Source: Bryobacteraceae bacterium CoA2 C42
Lineage (GTDB): Bacteria; Acidobacteriota; Terriglobia; Bryobacterales; Bryobacteraceae
DNA: 42,958 bases
Reading direction: 5' to 3'
Assembly: GCA_019931245.1 (NCBI GenBank)
Contig: JAINDL010000027.1
Location: forward strand, 1 to 42,958
A program made the position numbers and the translations under genes. The notes below the pieces were generated by a model. It was not told the DNA's origin. It did not search any database and saw only the letters and a program-made list of their open reading frames with translations. Within the stretch, counting starts at the first letter, position 1. Every line of letters starts with the position of its first letter. Shown in pieces: positions 9,344-16,991 of the stretch.

Positions 9344-10252
9344 GTGCTGGTTACCATTGAAACCAAGGTAGAAAGGCCCAAGTGGCTGCGCGCTCCGGCC
9401 CCGGTGGGGGAGAACTACCGCGAGTTGAAGCAGTTGGTGACGGACCTGAAGCTGCACACCGTCTGCGAGTCGGCCGCTTGCCCGAACATTGGCGACTGCT
9501 GGAACCGGCGGACGGCGACGTTCATGATTCTGGGGAACGTCTGCACGCGGCGCTGCGGGTTTTGCGCCGTCCAGAAAGGCGCTCCGCTGGCGGTGGACAT
9601 GGACGAGCCGCGCCGGGTGGCCGAGGCCGTGGCGCTGATGGGGTTGCAGTATGCCGTTGTGACCAGCGTGAACCGCGATGATCGCAAGGACGGCGGCGCG
9701 CTACTGTTCAAAATGACCATCGAGGCGATTCGGGAGCGGGTGCCGGGCTGCCGCGTCGAGGTGCTGGTGCCCGATTTTCAGGGCAAGCACGAGGCGATGG
9801 AGATCGTCATGGAGGCGGCGCCGGACGTTCTCAACCACAACACGGAGACCGTGCCGCGCCTATACCGGATGGTGCGCCTGGGCGCGCGCTACGAACGATC
9901 GCTCGACATGCTCGCCTATGCGAAAACGCTGCGTCCGGAGACGCCTACCAAGTCCGGCGTAATGCTTGGGCTCGGCGAGACGTCCGAAGAGGTGGTGCAG
10001 GTGATGAAGGATCTGCGGGCGCATCACGTGGACATTCTCACGCTGGGGCAGTATCTGCGGCCTTCGCCGAAGCATCTGCCGATCCTGCGTTACATCCCGA
10101 TCGAAGAGTTTGCCGAGTACCGCCGATTGGGATACGAGATGGGCTATGCGCACGTCGAGGCCGGGCCGCTGGTGCGGAGCAGCTATCACGCCGACGAGGG
10201 CGTTTCGAGCGCTTTCAAGATGGCGGAGGCGAAGTCGTTGACGACGGCGTGA
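9344..10252 (+). CDS. lipA: Lipoyl synthase
   Basis: 302 aa radical-SAM enzyme that inserts two sulfurs into the octanoyl group on lipoyl domains of 2-oxoacid dehydrogenases and GcvH. The auxiliary 4Fe-4S cluster cysteines are C41, C46 and C52 (CESAACPNIGDC), the radical-SAM cysteines C67, C71 and C74 (CTRRCGFC), and the C-terminal serine ligand is in RSSYHA. The GTG start at 9344 is supported by GAAGGA 2-7 nt upstream and gives the family N-terminus (RPKWLRAP). No lipB is adjacent. Its last 67 nt overlap, tail to tail, the serine hydrolase gene on the other strand. Confidence 0.97.
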   Translation: MLVTIETKVERPKWLRAPAPVGENYRELKQLVTDLKLHTVCESAACPNIGDCWNRRTATFMILGNVCTRRCGFCAVQKGAPLAVDMDEPRRVAEAVALMGLQYAVVTSVNRDDRKDGGALLFKMTIEAIRERVPGCRVEVLVPDFQGKHEAMEIVMEAAPDVLNHNTETVPRLYRMVRLGARYERSLDMLAYAKTLRPETPTKSGVMLGLGETSEEVVQVMKDLRAHHVDILTLGQYLRPSPKHLPILRYIPIEEFAEYRRLGYEMGYAHVEAGPLVRSSYHADEGVSSAFKMAEAKSLTTA

Positions 10253-11253
10253 TCGGAGTTGGCCAGGACGACAATCGTCAGGTTGGCTTCCGGATAGAGG
10301 ACGAGCAGCGTCCGGGCGCCCTGCTGGGAACCGCTGTGGGAGATGGCGGGGCGCCCCGCGAGCGGCATGAGATTCCAGCCGAGGCCGTAGCCGGTGAGTT
10401 GGCCGTCGAGGAGGCGCTGGCGCTGCGTCATCATGCGCATGGTGGGGCGCTTGAGCAGCAGTCCGGTCTCGTAGGCGTTGGTAAAGGCGATGAGATCGAA
10501 GACCGTGGCGGCGAGGCCCCCACCGGGGATCTTGTTACTGGTGTCGGCGAGTCCGGTGTTGACGATGCGGCCGTCTTTGCTTTTGGCGTAGCCGCGGGAG
10601 CGATGGCGGATGATCTCGGTCTGGTCGTCGGCGCGGATGGAGCCCATGCCGGCTGGTTTGAAGATGTTCTCGCGCAGATACTGCAGAAAGGGGGCTCCGG
10701 CCGCGGCTTCAACGGCGGCGCCGATCAGGTTGTAGCCGTAGGTGGTGTAGAGGTACTTGGTGCGGGGTTGGTGGACGAGGGGATCCTGCGCGAAGATGGC
10801 GAGGGGGTCGAGCAGGTTGGAGTAGTGAACGGCGGAGTCCAGTTCCCTGCCCCGGTAGTGACGAACGCCGGCGAGATGGCCGAGCAGGTCGAGCACGGAA
10901 ACGCCCCACTGTTTCTGCGGAAACGCGGGGACGTAGTTCTGCACCGGGGCGCTTAGATTGAGCTTGCCGCGTTCATGGAGTTGGAGGGCGGCCACGGCCG
11001 TAATCGGCTTAGAGAGGGAGGCCAGGCGGTAGACGGTATCCGGCCGGGCGGGAACGTCGTGTTCGAGGTCGGCCTTGCCGAAGCCGGCGGCGAGGCGGAG
11101 GATGCCTTTTTCGGCAATCGCCACGCTGACGCCAACGACCTGCTGCCGCTGGCGTTCGGCCTCGATTGCCTGTTCGACGCGCCGCGCCTTGTCCGCGGAC
11201 CACTCTTGGGCGCGGAGCAGGGCGGCCAGGAAAAGAACGATGGTCCACCGCAT
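10186..11253 (-). CDS. Serine hydrolase, beta-lactamase class C / LACTB-like, secreted
   Basis: 355 aa. A short signal peptide (MRWTIVLFLAALLRAQ) predicts export. The penicillin-binding fold motifs are S79-x-x-K82 (YRLASLSKPIT), a YTT segment in LYTTYGYNLIG where others have YxN, and HSG in AISHSGSQQGA. YTTYGYN resembles the YSTFGY segment of LACTB proteins more than true AmpC enzymes, so it is more likely a peptidase or esterase than a beta-lactamase. Single gene; the nearest same-strand neighbour is far. Its 3' end lies inside the end of lipA, which could make convergent transcription interfere. Confidence 0.88.
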   Translation of the reverse strand: MRWTIVLFLAALLRAQEWSADKARRVEQAIEAERQRQQVVGVSVAIAEKGILRLAAGFGKADLEHDVPARPDTVYRLASLSKPITAVAALQLHERGKLNLSAPVQNYVPAFPQKQWGVSVLDLLGHLAGVRHYRGRELDSAVHYSNLLDPLAIFAQDPLVHQPRTKYLYTTYGYNLIGAAVEAAAGAPFLQYLRENIFKPAGMGSIRADDQTEIIRHRSRGYAKSKDGRIVNTGLADTSNKIPGGGLAATVFDLIAFTNAYETGLLLKRPTMRMMTQRQRLLDGQLTGYGLGWNLMPLAGRPAISHSGSQQGARTLLVLYPEANLTIVVLANSDHAVVNDFASAILKALETPSSA

Positions 11254-11284
11254 AGCGTCTAAGTTTATCCGAACGCGAGGCTGC

Positions 11285-11290
11285 TACACT
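11285..11290 (+). promoter_or_regulatory. Candidate -10 box for the small membrane protein/symporter pair
   Basis: TACACT on the plus strand lies 25 nt before the TTG start at 11316, followed by a purine-rich GGGGGGAAAGGGGG ribosome binding region. The -35 region is not convincing. Confidence 0.35.
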
Positions 11291-11315
11291 GCGTACTTCG
11301 GGGGGAAAGGGGGAT

Positions 11316-11516
11316 TTGCCGGTGCTCAAATTTCTGCTCTGGTGCATTTTATTGATCCTTTGCTGGCCGGTGGCCCTTCTGGCGCTGCTGCTCTATCCGC
11401 TTCTCTGGCTGGTTTTGTTGCCGTTTCGCCTGGTGGGGGTGGTGGTTACGGGGGTGCTGGATCTGATCTGGTCGCTGTTCAGCCTTCCGGCGCGTCTGGT
11501 CCGGAAGCTTGCTTAG
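11316..11516 (+). CDS. Small, very hydrophobic membrane protein, unknown function
   Basis: 66 aa starting at TTG (11316) or GTG (11322); a strong purine-rich ribosome binding site precedes both. Residues 4-60 are almost entirely Leu/Val/Trp/Phe/Pro, enough for two membrane helices joined by a PFRLVG turn, and the tail is basic (RLVRKLA). It shows no family I recognise. The last 8 nt overlap the symporter start codon (TTG at 11509), so the two are translationally coupled, and it could be a small accessory subunit or stabiliser of that transporter. The purine-rich site and tight coupling argue that it is real. Confidence 0.65.
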   Translation: MPVLKFLLWCILLILCWPVALLALLLYPLLWLVLLPFRLVGVVVTGVLDLIWSLFSLPARLVRKLA

Positions 11517-12648
11517 CGTCTACCTGTTGTTGAGTATGGCGGTGGGCGCCGCGGTAGGGCTGGTGTGGCCGGAGTTCGGCCGGAGCGTGGCGCCGATAGG
11601 GCGTATTTTTCTGAAGCTGATTCAGGTGGTGGTGGCGCCGGTGCTGTTCGGGGCGCTGGTGGCAGGCTGCGGGCGGGGAGCGGGGGTAGGCCGGTTGGGC
11701 GGGCGGGCCGTGGTGTTTTTCGAGGTCGCCACGTCGATCGCCCTCCTGCTCGGGTGGGGCGCCGCGTGGTGGTTTGAACCAGGGGTGGGCGTCGCGCTCC
11801 GAGCGACCCCGGTGGTGGCGGCGCCCGCGGCGAGCTTTGGCGAGGTGGTAGCGAACCTGTTTCCGGCGAGCATCATGGACGCCATGGCGAAGGGCAACGT
11901 GCTGCAGATTGTGCTGTTCAGTGTGTTGGTGGGGGTGGCGGCACAGGGGCAGGAGCGGTTTATCCGGTTCGCCGAGTCGGTAGCGGCGGTAGCGTATGCG
12001 TTTATCCGTTACGTGATGCTGCTGGCGCCGGCCGGCGTGGCGGCTTCGATGGCGGCGACGGTGGGGGCGGGCGGATTCGCGGTGATTCAGGGGTTGAGCT
12101 ACTTCGCGCTGCTGGCCTGGGCGGCGCAGGGGCTATTTGCCGGGGTGATCGCGCTCGGACTTTGGGGGGCCGGCGTCTCGGTCCGGCGCTTCGCCATGGC
12201 GGTGCGGGAGCCTTTCTTACTGGCGCTGGGCACCACGTCGAGCGCCGCGGCGCTGCCCAAGTCGATCGAGGCCATGGAGGCGTTCGGGGTGCGGCGCGAG
12301 GTGGCCGGTCTGGCGCTGCCGCTGGGCTTGAGCTTCAATCTCTGCGGCAGCACGATTCATTTGGCGATGGCGACGTTGTTTGTCGCGCAGGCGGCGGGGG
12401 TGGCGTTGAGCCCCGGCGAGCAGGTGATGATTTTGGCCACGCTGAAGCTGACGAGCAAGGGGGTGGCCGGGATTCCGCGGGCGAATTTTGTCATCCTCTC
12501 GAGCCTGTTCACCGCGTTCGGCCTGCCGCTCGAGGGGCTGGCGATGCTGCTGGGCATTGACGCGGCGATCGATATGATCCGCACAGGGGTCAATGCGCTG
12601 GGCAACTGTGCGGCCACGGCGATCCTGGACCGCCGCGGCCGCGCCTGA
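11509..12648 (+). CDS. Dicarboxylate/amino acid:cation symporter (DAACS/SLC1 family)
   Basis: 379 aa inner-membrane carrier, slightly short for the family. Visible landmarks: the serine-rich hairpin 1 TTSSAAALPKSIEAMEAFG, the unwound TM7 motif NLCGS (277-281), hairpin 2 KGVAGIPRANFV, and TM8 with D351, D355, R358 and N362. Compared with the archaeal homologue GltPh, Asp312 is replaced by Cys279 and Asp405 by Asn366, both sodium-site ligands. The Asp394/Arg397 pair that binds acidic amino acid substrates is kept (D355, R358). It may use other coupling ions. The start TTG at 11509 overlaps the small membrane protein gene. Confidence 0.88.
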   Translation: MLSVYLLLSMAVGAAVGLVWPEFGRSVAPIGRIFLKLIQVVVAPVLFGALVAGCGRGAGVGRLGGRAVVFFEVATSIALLLGWGAAWWFEPGVGVALRATPVVAAPAASFGEVVANLFPASIMDAMAKGNVLQIVLFSVLVGVAAQGQERFIRFAESVAAVAYAFIRYVMLLAPAGVAASMAATVGAGGFAVIQGLSYFALLAWAAQGLFAGVIALGLWGAGVSVRRFAMAVREPFLLALGTTSSAAALPKSIEAMEAFGVRREVAGLALPLGLSFNLCGSTIHLAMATLFVAQAAGVALSPGEQVMILATLKLTSKGVAGIPRANFVILSSLFTAFGLPLEGLAMLLGIDAAIDMIRTGVNALGNCAATAILDRRGRA

Positions 12649-12657
12649 GAAGATCGA

Positions 12658-14331
12658 CTACTTGTCGAAGTGGCTGGTGACGGCGCCTTTGGCCGAAGAT
12701 CCGACCAGAGCGATGTACTTGGCGTACACCCCGTTGGTGTACTTCCACGGCGGTTTGGTCCAGTTGGCGAAGCGAGCAGCGATGGTCTCGGGAGCAACCT
12801 CCAGATCGATCGTTGACGTCTCGAGATCGATGTGGATCATGTCGCCATCCTCGACCACGGCAATCGGACCCGCGTCGACGGCTTCGGGAGCGACGTGGCC
12901 GATCATGAAGCCACGGGTAGCGCCACTGAAGCGGCCATCCGTAAGCAGCACGACATCTTCACCGAGGCCCGCGCCCATGATGGCGCTGGTGACGCCGAGC
13001 ATTTCGCGCATGCCGGGGCCGCCCTTGGGCCCTTCATAGCGAATCACCACGACGTCACCGGGCTGAATCTGCCCGGTCTGCACGGCGGTCATGGCGTCTT
13101 CTTCCCGGTTGAAACAGCGGGCCGGCCCGCGATGGCTCTTCTTGGCGATGCCGGTGACCTTCAGCACGGATCCCTCCGGCGCCAGGGAGCCTTTGAGGAT
13201 CAGCAGGCCGCCGGTTTTCTTGATGGGCGCATCGAGTGGTTTGATCACCTGCTGGCCGGGCGTTTCGACCACGGCGAGCAGCTCTTCGTTGATCGTCTTG
13301 CCGGTGACGGTGAGGCAGTTGCCATCGGCATACCCGCCATCGACGAGGCGCTTGGCGATCAGCGGAATGCCGCCGGCGGTGTCGACGTCGGCGGCGAAGT
13401 ACTTGCCGGCCGGCTTGATGTCGAGGTAGAGCGGGGTACGCTGGCTGATGGTCTGGAAGTCGTCGATATCGAGCGAGACGCCGGCGTCTTTGGCCATGGC
13501 GAGCAGGTGGAGGACCGCGTTGGTGGAGCCGCCGCTGGCGGCCACCGAGGCGATGGCGTTTTCAAACGAGGTGCGGGTGCAGATGTCGCGGGGTTTGATG
13601 TCCTTGCGGACGGCGTCCATGATGACGCGGCCGCAGTAGCGCGAGACGTCGTCCTTGCGGGGGTCCACCTGCGGGATGCTGGCGGTGAACATCGGAGCCA
13701 GGCCGATGACCTCCATGACCGTCGCCATCGTGTTGGCCGTGAACTGGCCGCCGCAGGCGCCGGCGCCGGGGCAGGCGTGGTCTTCAATGGCGAGCAGTTC
13801 GGCGTCGGTGATCTTGCCGGCGGCGTTGGCGCCGACGGCCTCAAAAACGTCCTGGATGGAGAGAAGCTTGTCGCCCAGTTTGCCGGGCATAATGGACCCG
13901 CCGTAGAGGATCAGGCTGGGGATGTTCAACCGCAGCAGCCCCATGGCCGCGCCGGGGATGGTCTTATCGCAGGCGACCAGGGTAACGAGGCCGTCGAACA
14001 TGTACCCGCGCGCGGTGAGTTCGATCGAGTCGGCGATCAGGTCGCGGCTGACGAGCGATGCCTTCATGCCTTCGGTACCCATGGTCACGCCGTCGCTGAT
14101 GGCGATGGTGTTGAACTCCATGGGGGTGCCGCCGGCGGCGCGGACGCCCTCTTTTACCTTTTCGGCCAGCGCGCGCAGGTTGTAGTTGCACGGCATGGTT
14201 TCAATCCAGGTGTTGGCGATGCCGATGATCGGCTTGCGCAGGTCTTCGTCGGTGAAACCGATGGCTTTGAGCATGGAACGCGCGGGCGCGCGATCGCGGC
14301 CTTGGGTGATGGTATAGCTGCGGAGTGACAT
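12658..14331 (-). CDS. ilvD: Dihydroxy-acid dehydratase
   Basis: 557 aa Fe-S enzyme that dehydrates 2,3-dihydroxy-isovalerate and its isoleucine counterpart to the 2-oxoacids in branched-chain amino acid synthesis. Cluster cysteines are C48 (ETMPCNYNL), C121 (ACDKTIPGA) and C193 ([16 protein letters not shown]). The start [20 protein letters not shown] is typical of the short, IlvD-only form. It stands alone without other ilv genes. It ends 9 nt from the convergent symporter gene and starts 45 nt from the divergent dehydrogenase. Confidence 0.97.
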   Translation of the reverse strand: MSLRSYTITQGRDRAPARSMLKAIGFTDEDLRKPIIGIANTWIETMPCNYNLRALAEKVKEGVRAAGGTPMEFNTIAISDGVTMGTEGMKASLVSRDLIADSIELTARGYMFDGLVTLVACDKTIPGAAMGLLRLNIPSLILYGGSIMPGKLGDKLLSIQDVFEAVGANAAGKITDAELLAIEDHACPGAGACGGQFTANTMATVMEVIGLAPMFTASIPQVDPRKDDVSRYCGRVIMDAVRKDIKPRDICTRTSFENAIASVAASGGSTNAVLHLLAMAKDAGVSLDIDDFQTISQRTPLYLDIKPAGKYFAADVDTAGGIPLIAKRLVDGGYADGNCLTVTGKTINEELLAVVETPGQQVIKPLDAPIKKTGGLLILKGSLAPEGSVLKVTGIAKKSHRGPARCFNREEDAMTAVQTGQIQPGDVVVIRYEGPKGGPGMREMLGVTSAIMGAGLGEDVVLLTDGRFSGATRGFMIGHVAPEAVDAGPIAVVEDGDMIHIDLETSTIDLEVAPETIAARFANWTKPPWKYTNGVYAKYIALVGSSAKGAVTSHFDK

Positions 14332-14362
14332 AAAGCACTTCTATTCTAACTACTTCATGCGA

Positions 14363-14368
14363 TACAAT
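14363..14368 (+). promoter_or_regulatory. -10 hexamer TACAAT just before the dehydrogenase gene
   Basis: TACAAT lies 7 nt upstream of the ATG at 14376. The intervening bases (TCCGGCC) hold no ribosome binding site, so transcription would begin at or next to the start codon. Confidence 0.45.
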
Positions 14369-14375
14369 TCCGGCC

Positions 14376-15380
14376 ATGAAGCGAACCCTCCTCCTCCTGG
14401 CCCTGTGCGCCACTCTGCTGCCGGCCCAACCGAAGAAAATCCTGGTGATGGGAGATGCCGAAGTCGCCCGGGAGTTACAAAGCGTCTCGGATAAAGTCCG
14501 CGTGGTCAACGTGACGCGGGATACCCTGGCCGGCGAGATTGCCGACGCCGATGCGGTAGTGGGCGAGGTGCGGCCGCAGGACATTCGGGCGGCCAAGAAG
14601 TTGAAGTGGGTGCAGACGATGAGCGCCGGCGTCGAGCGGGTGCTGCATCTGTCGGGCGGAGCGGACCTGCGCGACTCGAACATCATTCTGACCAACAACC
14701 AGATTGTGCAAGGCCCCGAGATCGCCGACCACGCGCTGGCCATGCTGCTGGCGCTCTCGCGCGGCATCTACAAATTCGTCGGCGACCGCACGACCGAGAC
14801 CTGGCAGCCGCGGCCCTATCCGGGCATCGAGTTGAACGGGCGCACGGCCGTGGTCATCGGCTGCGGCGGCATCGGCCAGCAGATTGCGCTGCGGAGCTGG
14901 GCGTTCGGAATGACGGTGATTTGCGTCGACCCGGAGGATCTTCCCTTCTCCCCGTTCATCAAGCGGACGGTGAAGCCGGATCAGTTGGACGAGGTGGTGC
15001 CGGAGGCCGATGTCCTCTTCATCTCGGCCCCGCACACCGAAAAGAGCCACAAGATGATGGGCGCGCGGCAGTTTGAGCTGATGAAGAAGGACAGCTTCTT
15101 CATCGCCGTCAGCCGCGGCGGGATTTATGAAATGGGCGGCCTCGTCAAGGCGCTCGACAGCAAGCGGATCGCCGGGGCGGGGGTGGACGTGACCGATCCG
15201 GAGCCGCTGCCGCAGGGCCACGCGCTGTGGAAGTTCCCGAACGCCATCATCACGCCGCATATCGCCGGGCGCAGCGACAAAGACCGGGCGCGCATGATCG
15301 GGACCATCAAGGAGAATGTGAAGCGGTTTGTCGACGGGCGTCCGATGCTGAATGTAGTGGACAAGCAGAAGGGCTATTGA
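14376..15380 (+). CDS. D-2-hydroxyacid dehydrogenase family protein with signal peptide
   Basis: 334 aa. The Rossmann motif VVIGCGGIGQQIALR (about 158-172) and the DPEPLP...ITPHIAGRS region with catalytic His near residue 294 place it in the NAD(P)-dependent 2-hydroxyacid dehydrogenase family. The usual NxxRG arginine segment reads AVSRGG. The first 18 residues (MKRTLLLLALCATLLPAQ) look like a Sec signal peptide: two basic residues, a Leu-rich core, then the mature enzyme starting KKILVMGD. Export of an NAD-dependent enzyme is odd; the peptide could be a membrane anchor. No later Met gives a complete N-terminal domain. Substrate unknown. Confidence 0.88.
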   Translation: MKRTLLLLALCATLLPAQPKKILVMGDAEVARELQSVSDKVRVVNVTRDTLAGEIADADAVVGEVRPQDIRAAKKLKWVQTMSAGVERVLHLSGGADLRDSNIILTNNQIVQGPEIADHALAMLLALSRGIYKFVGDRTTETWQPRPYPGIELNGRTAVVIGCGGIGQQIALRSWAFGMTVICVDPEDLPFSPFIKRTVKPDQLDEVVPEADVLFISAPHTEKSHKMMGARQFELMKKDSFFIAVSRGGIYEMGGLVKALDSKRIAGAGVDVTDPEPLPQGHALWKFPNAIITPHIAGRSDKDRARMIGTIKENVKRFVDGRPMLNVVDKQKGY

Positions 15381-15393
15381 CGAATCTATAGGG

Positions 15394-16242
15394 ATGGTCT
15401 GTCCACCTCGCGTAGCCGTGCTGGGCGCCGGCAACATGGGTGCCGCACTTCTGGGCGGCATGTTAAAGGCTGAAGTGGTAGAGGCGGCACGTTGCGTGGC
15501 GACTACGCGGACCGAGGGTTCGGCCGCGGCCCTCGCCAAGCGATTCGGCATCCTGGCGACGGCCGGCGGCAACCGCGAGGCGGCCGCGGCGGCCGATATC
15601 GTCATCCTGGCCGTAAAACCCGTCAACGTTCCCAAAGTGATCCATGAGATTCGCGAGGTGCTGCGGCAGGAACAGATTCTGATTTCGCTGGCGGCCATGC
15701 TGCCGCTGGGTGTGCTCGAAGCCGAAGCCGGCGTGCCAATGGCGGTTTTTCGCGCGATGCCGAACATCCCGGTGATCCTCGAAGAGGGCGCCATCGGCCT
15801 GAGCCACAACGCCGTGGCGACACGGGCGCAGCGGGAGATTGTCGAAAGCATTTTCCGGGCCGTGGGCGTGGTTGCCTGGGTCGACGACGAACAGATGGAC
15901 GCCGTGACGGCGCTCTCCGGCTCCGGCCCCGCCTATGTCTATATCTTCATCGAGGCGATGATTGCGGCGGGCCTGAAAATGGGCCTCTCGCGCGATATTT
16001 CGACGCGCCTGGCCGAGCAGACCGTGCTCGGCGCGGCCAAGCACGTACGCGACTCCGGCCTGCATCCGGCCATCCTGCGCGATCAGGTGATCACCCCCGG
16101 GGGCGTTACCATCGCTGCCATCCACGAACTCGAACGGCACGGCCTGCGCAGCATGCTGATCTCGGCCATCGAAGCCGCCACGCAGCACAGCCGGAAGAAA
16201 ACGCGGGCCATGCTCGATTCGCTCGCCACTCCAAACTCATGA
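15394..16242 (+). CDS. proC: Pyrroline-5-carboxylate reductase
   Basis: 282 aa, the usual length. It reduces 1-pyrroline-5-carboxylate to proline with NAD(P)H. The dinucleotide-binding motif is VLGAGNMGAALL (10-21), and the C-terminal signature reads LRDQVITPGGVTIAAIHELE, preceded by the conserved ALSGSGPAYVYIFIEAM. Opens a plus-strand run; its stop overlaps the start of the PIG-L gene by 4 nt. No proA or proB is nearby. Confidence 0.96.
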   Translation: MVCPPRVAVLGAGNMGAALLGGMLKAEVVEAARCVATTRTEGSAAALAKRFGILATAGGNREAAAAADIVILAVKPVNVPKVIHEIREVLRQEQILISLAAMLPLGVLEAEAGVPMAVFRAMPNIPVILEEGAIGLSHNAVATRAQREIVESIFRAVGVVAWVDDEQMDAVTALSGSGPAYVYIFIEAMIAAGLKMGLSRDISTRLAEQTVLGAAKHVRDSGLHPAILRDQVITPGGVTIAAIHELERHGLRSMLISAIEAATQHSRKKTRAMLDSLATPNS

Positions 16243-16991
16243 CCCACCACATTCTCTCCATTCACGCCCATCCGGACGACGCCGAAATCCTCGCCGGCGG
16301 CACCCTGGCGCTGCTGGCGCAGGCCGGCCACCGCGTGACCATTGTCTCGATGACCCCGGGCGACTGCGGCTCCATGGAGTACGGGCCGGAAGAGATCGCC
16401 GCCATCCGCCGCCGGGAGGCCGCCGCGGCCGGCGCACTCATCGGCGCCGCCTATGAATGCGCCGAGTTTCGTGATCTCTCCATCTTCAACGACGATCCCA
16501 GCCGCCGCCGCGTCACCGAGCTGATCCGGCGGCAGCAGCCGACCCTCATCCTCACCTCCTCCCCCACCGACTACCACTGCGATCACGAAGCCACCAGCAC
16601 ACTCGTACGCGATGCCTGCTTCGCCGTCTCCTGTCCCAACTACCGCTGCGGCGAGGCCGCCCCGCTGCCCGGCATTCCGCACCTGTACTACATGGACTCA
16701 ATCGAGGGACGTGACCGCGATGGCCGTCCCGTGCAAGCCGACTTCGCCGTCGACATCGGGCCCGAATTTGCCCGGAAGCGTGAGATGCTGGCCGCGCACG
16801 CCAGCCAGCGCGAGTGGCTGCAGCGGCAGCACGGCATGGACGATTATCTGCACTCGATGGAGGAGTGGACGCGGGCACGGGGGCAATCGGTGGCCGTGCG
16901 TTACGCCGAAGGCTTCCGCCAGTACAAGCACCATCCCTATCCGACGACGCCGCTGCTGCAGGAACTGGTGGGAGACCGGCTGCGGCGATGA
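16239..16991 (+). CDS. PIG-L (LmbE-like) zinc deacetylase
   Basis: 250 aa. The metal-binding motif AHPDDAE (H11, D13, D14) and the downstream HCDH segment (H113, H116) are those of PIG-L/LmbE N-acetylglucosamine de-N-acetylases, which include MshB and BshB. The TPGDCGS sequence near residue 47 and the closing GFRQYKHHPYP are typical of acidobacterial members. No signal peptide, so cytoplasmic. The substrate cannot be told from sequence; an acetylated amino-sugar conjugate is likely. ATGA overlaps join it to proC upstream and to the TonB receptor downstream. Confidence 0.9.
   Translation: MTHHILSIHAHPDDAEILAGGTLALLAQAGHRVTIVSMTPGDCGSMEYGPEEIAAIRRREAAAAGALIGAAYECAEFRDLSIFNDDPSRRRVTELIRRQQPTLILTSSPTDYHCDHEATSTLVRDACFAVSCPNYRCGEAAPLPGIPHLYYMDSIEGRDRDGRPVQADFAVDIGPEFARKREMLAAHASQREWLQRQHGMDDYLHSMEEWTRARGQSVAVRYAEGFRQYKHHPYPTTPLLQELVGDRLRR

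Noticed and set aside
10186-11253. Calling the serine hydrolase an AmpC beta-lactamase
   Set aside because: The YxN motif is YTT and the sequence is closer to LACTB-like peptidases; resistance should not be inferred.
12832-14328. A 498-codon plus-strand frame opposite ilvD, and similar long frames opposite glgA/AAA ATPase, the TonB receptor and the sulfatase
   Set aside because: All mirror well-supported genes and show His/Arg/Gly-rich composition without motifs.
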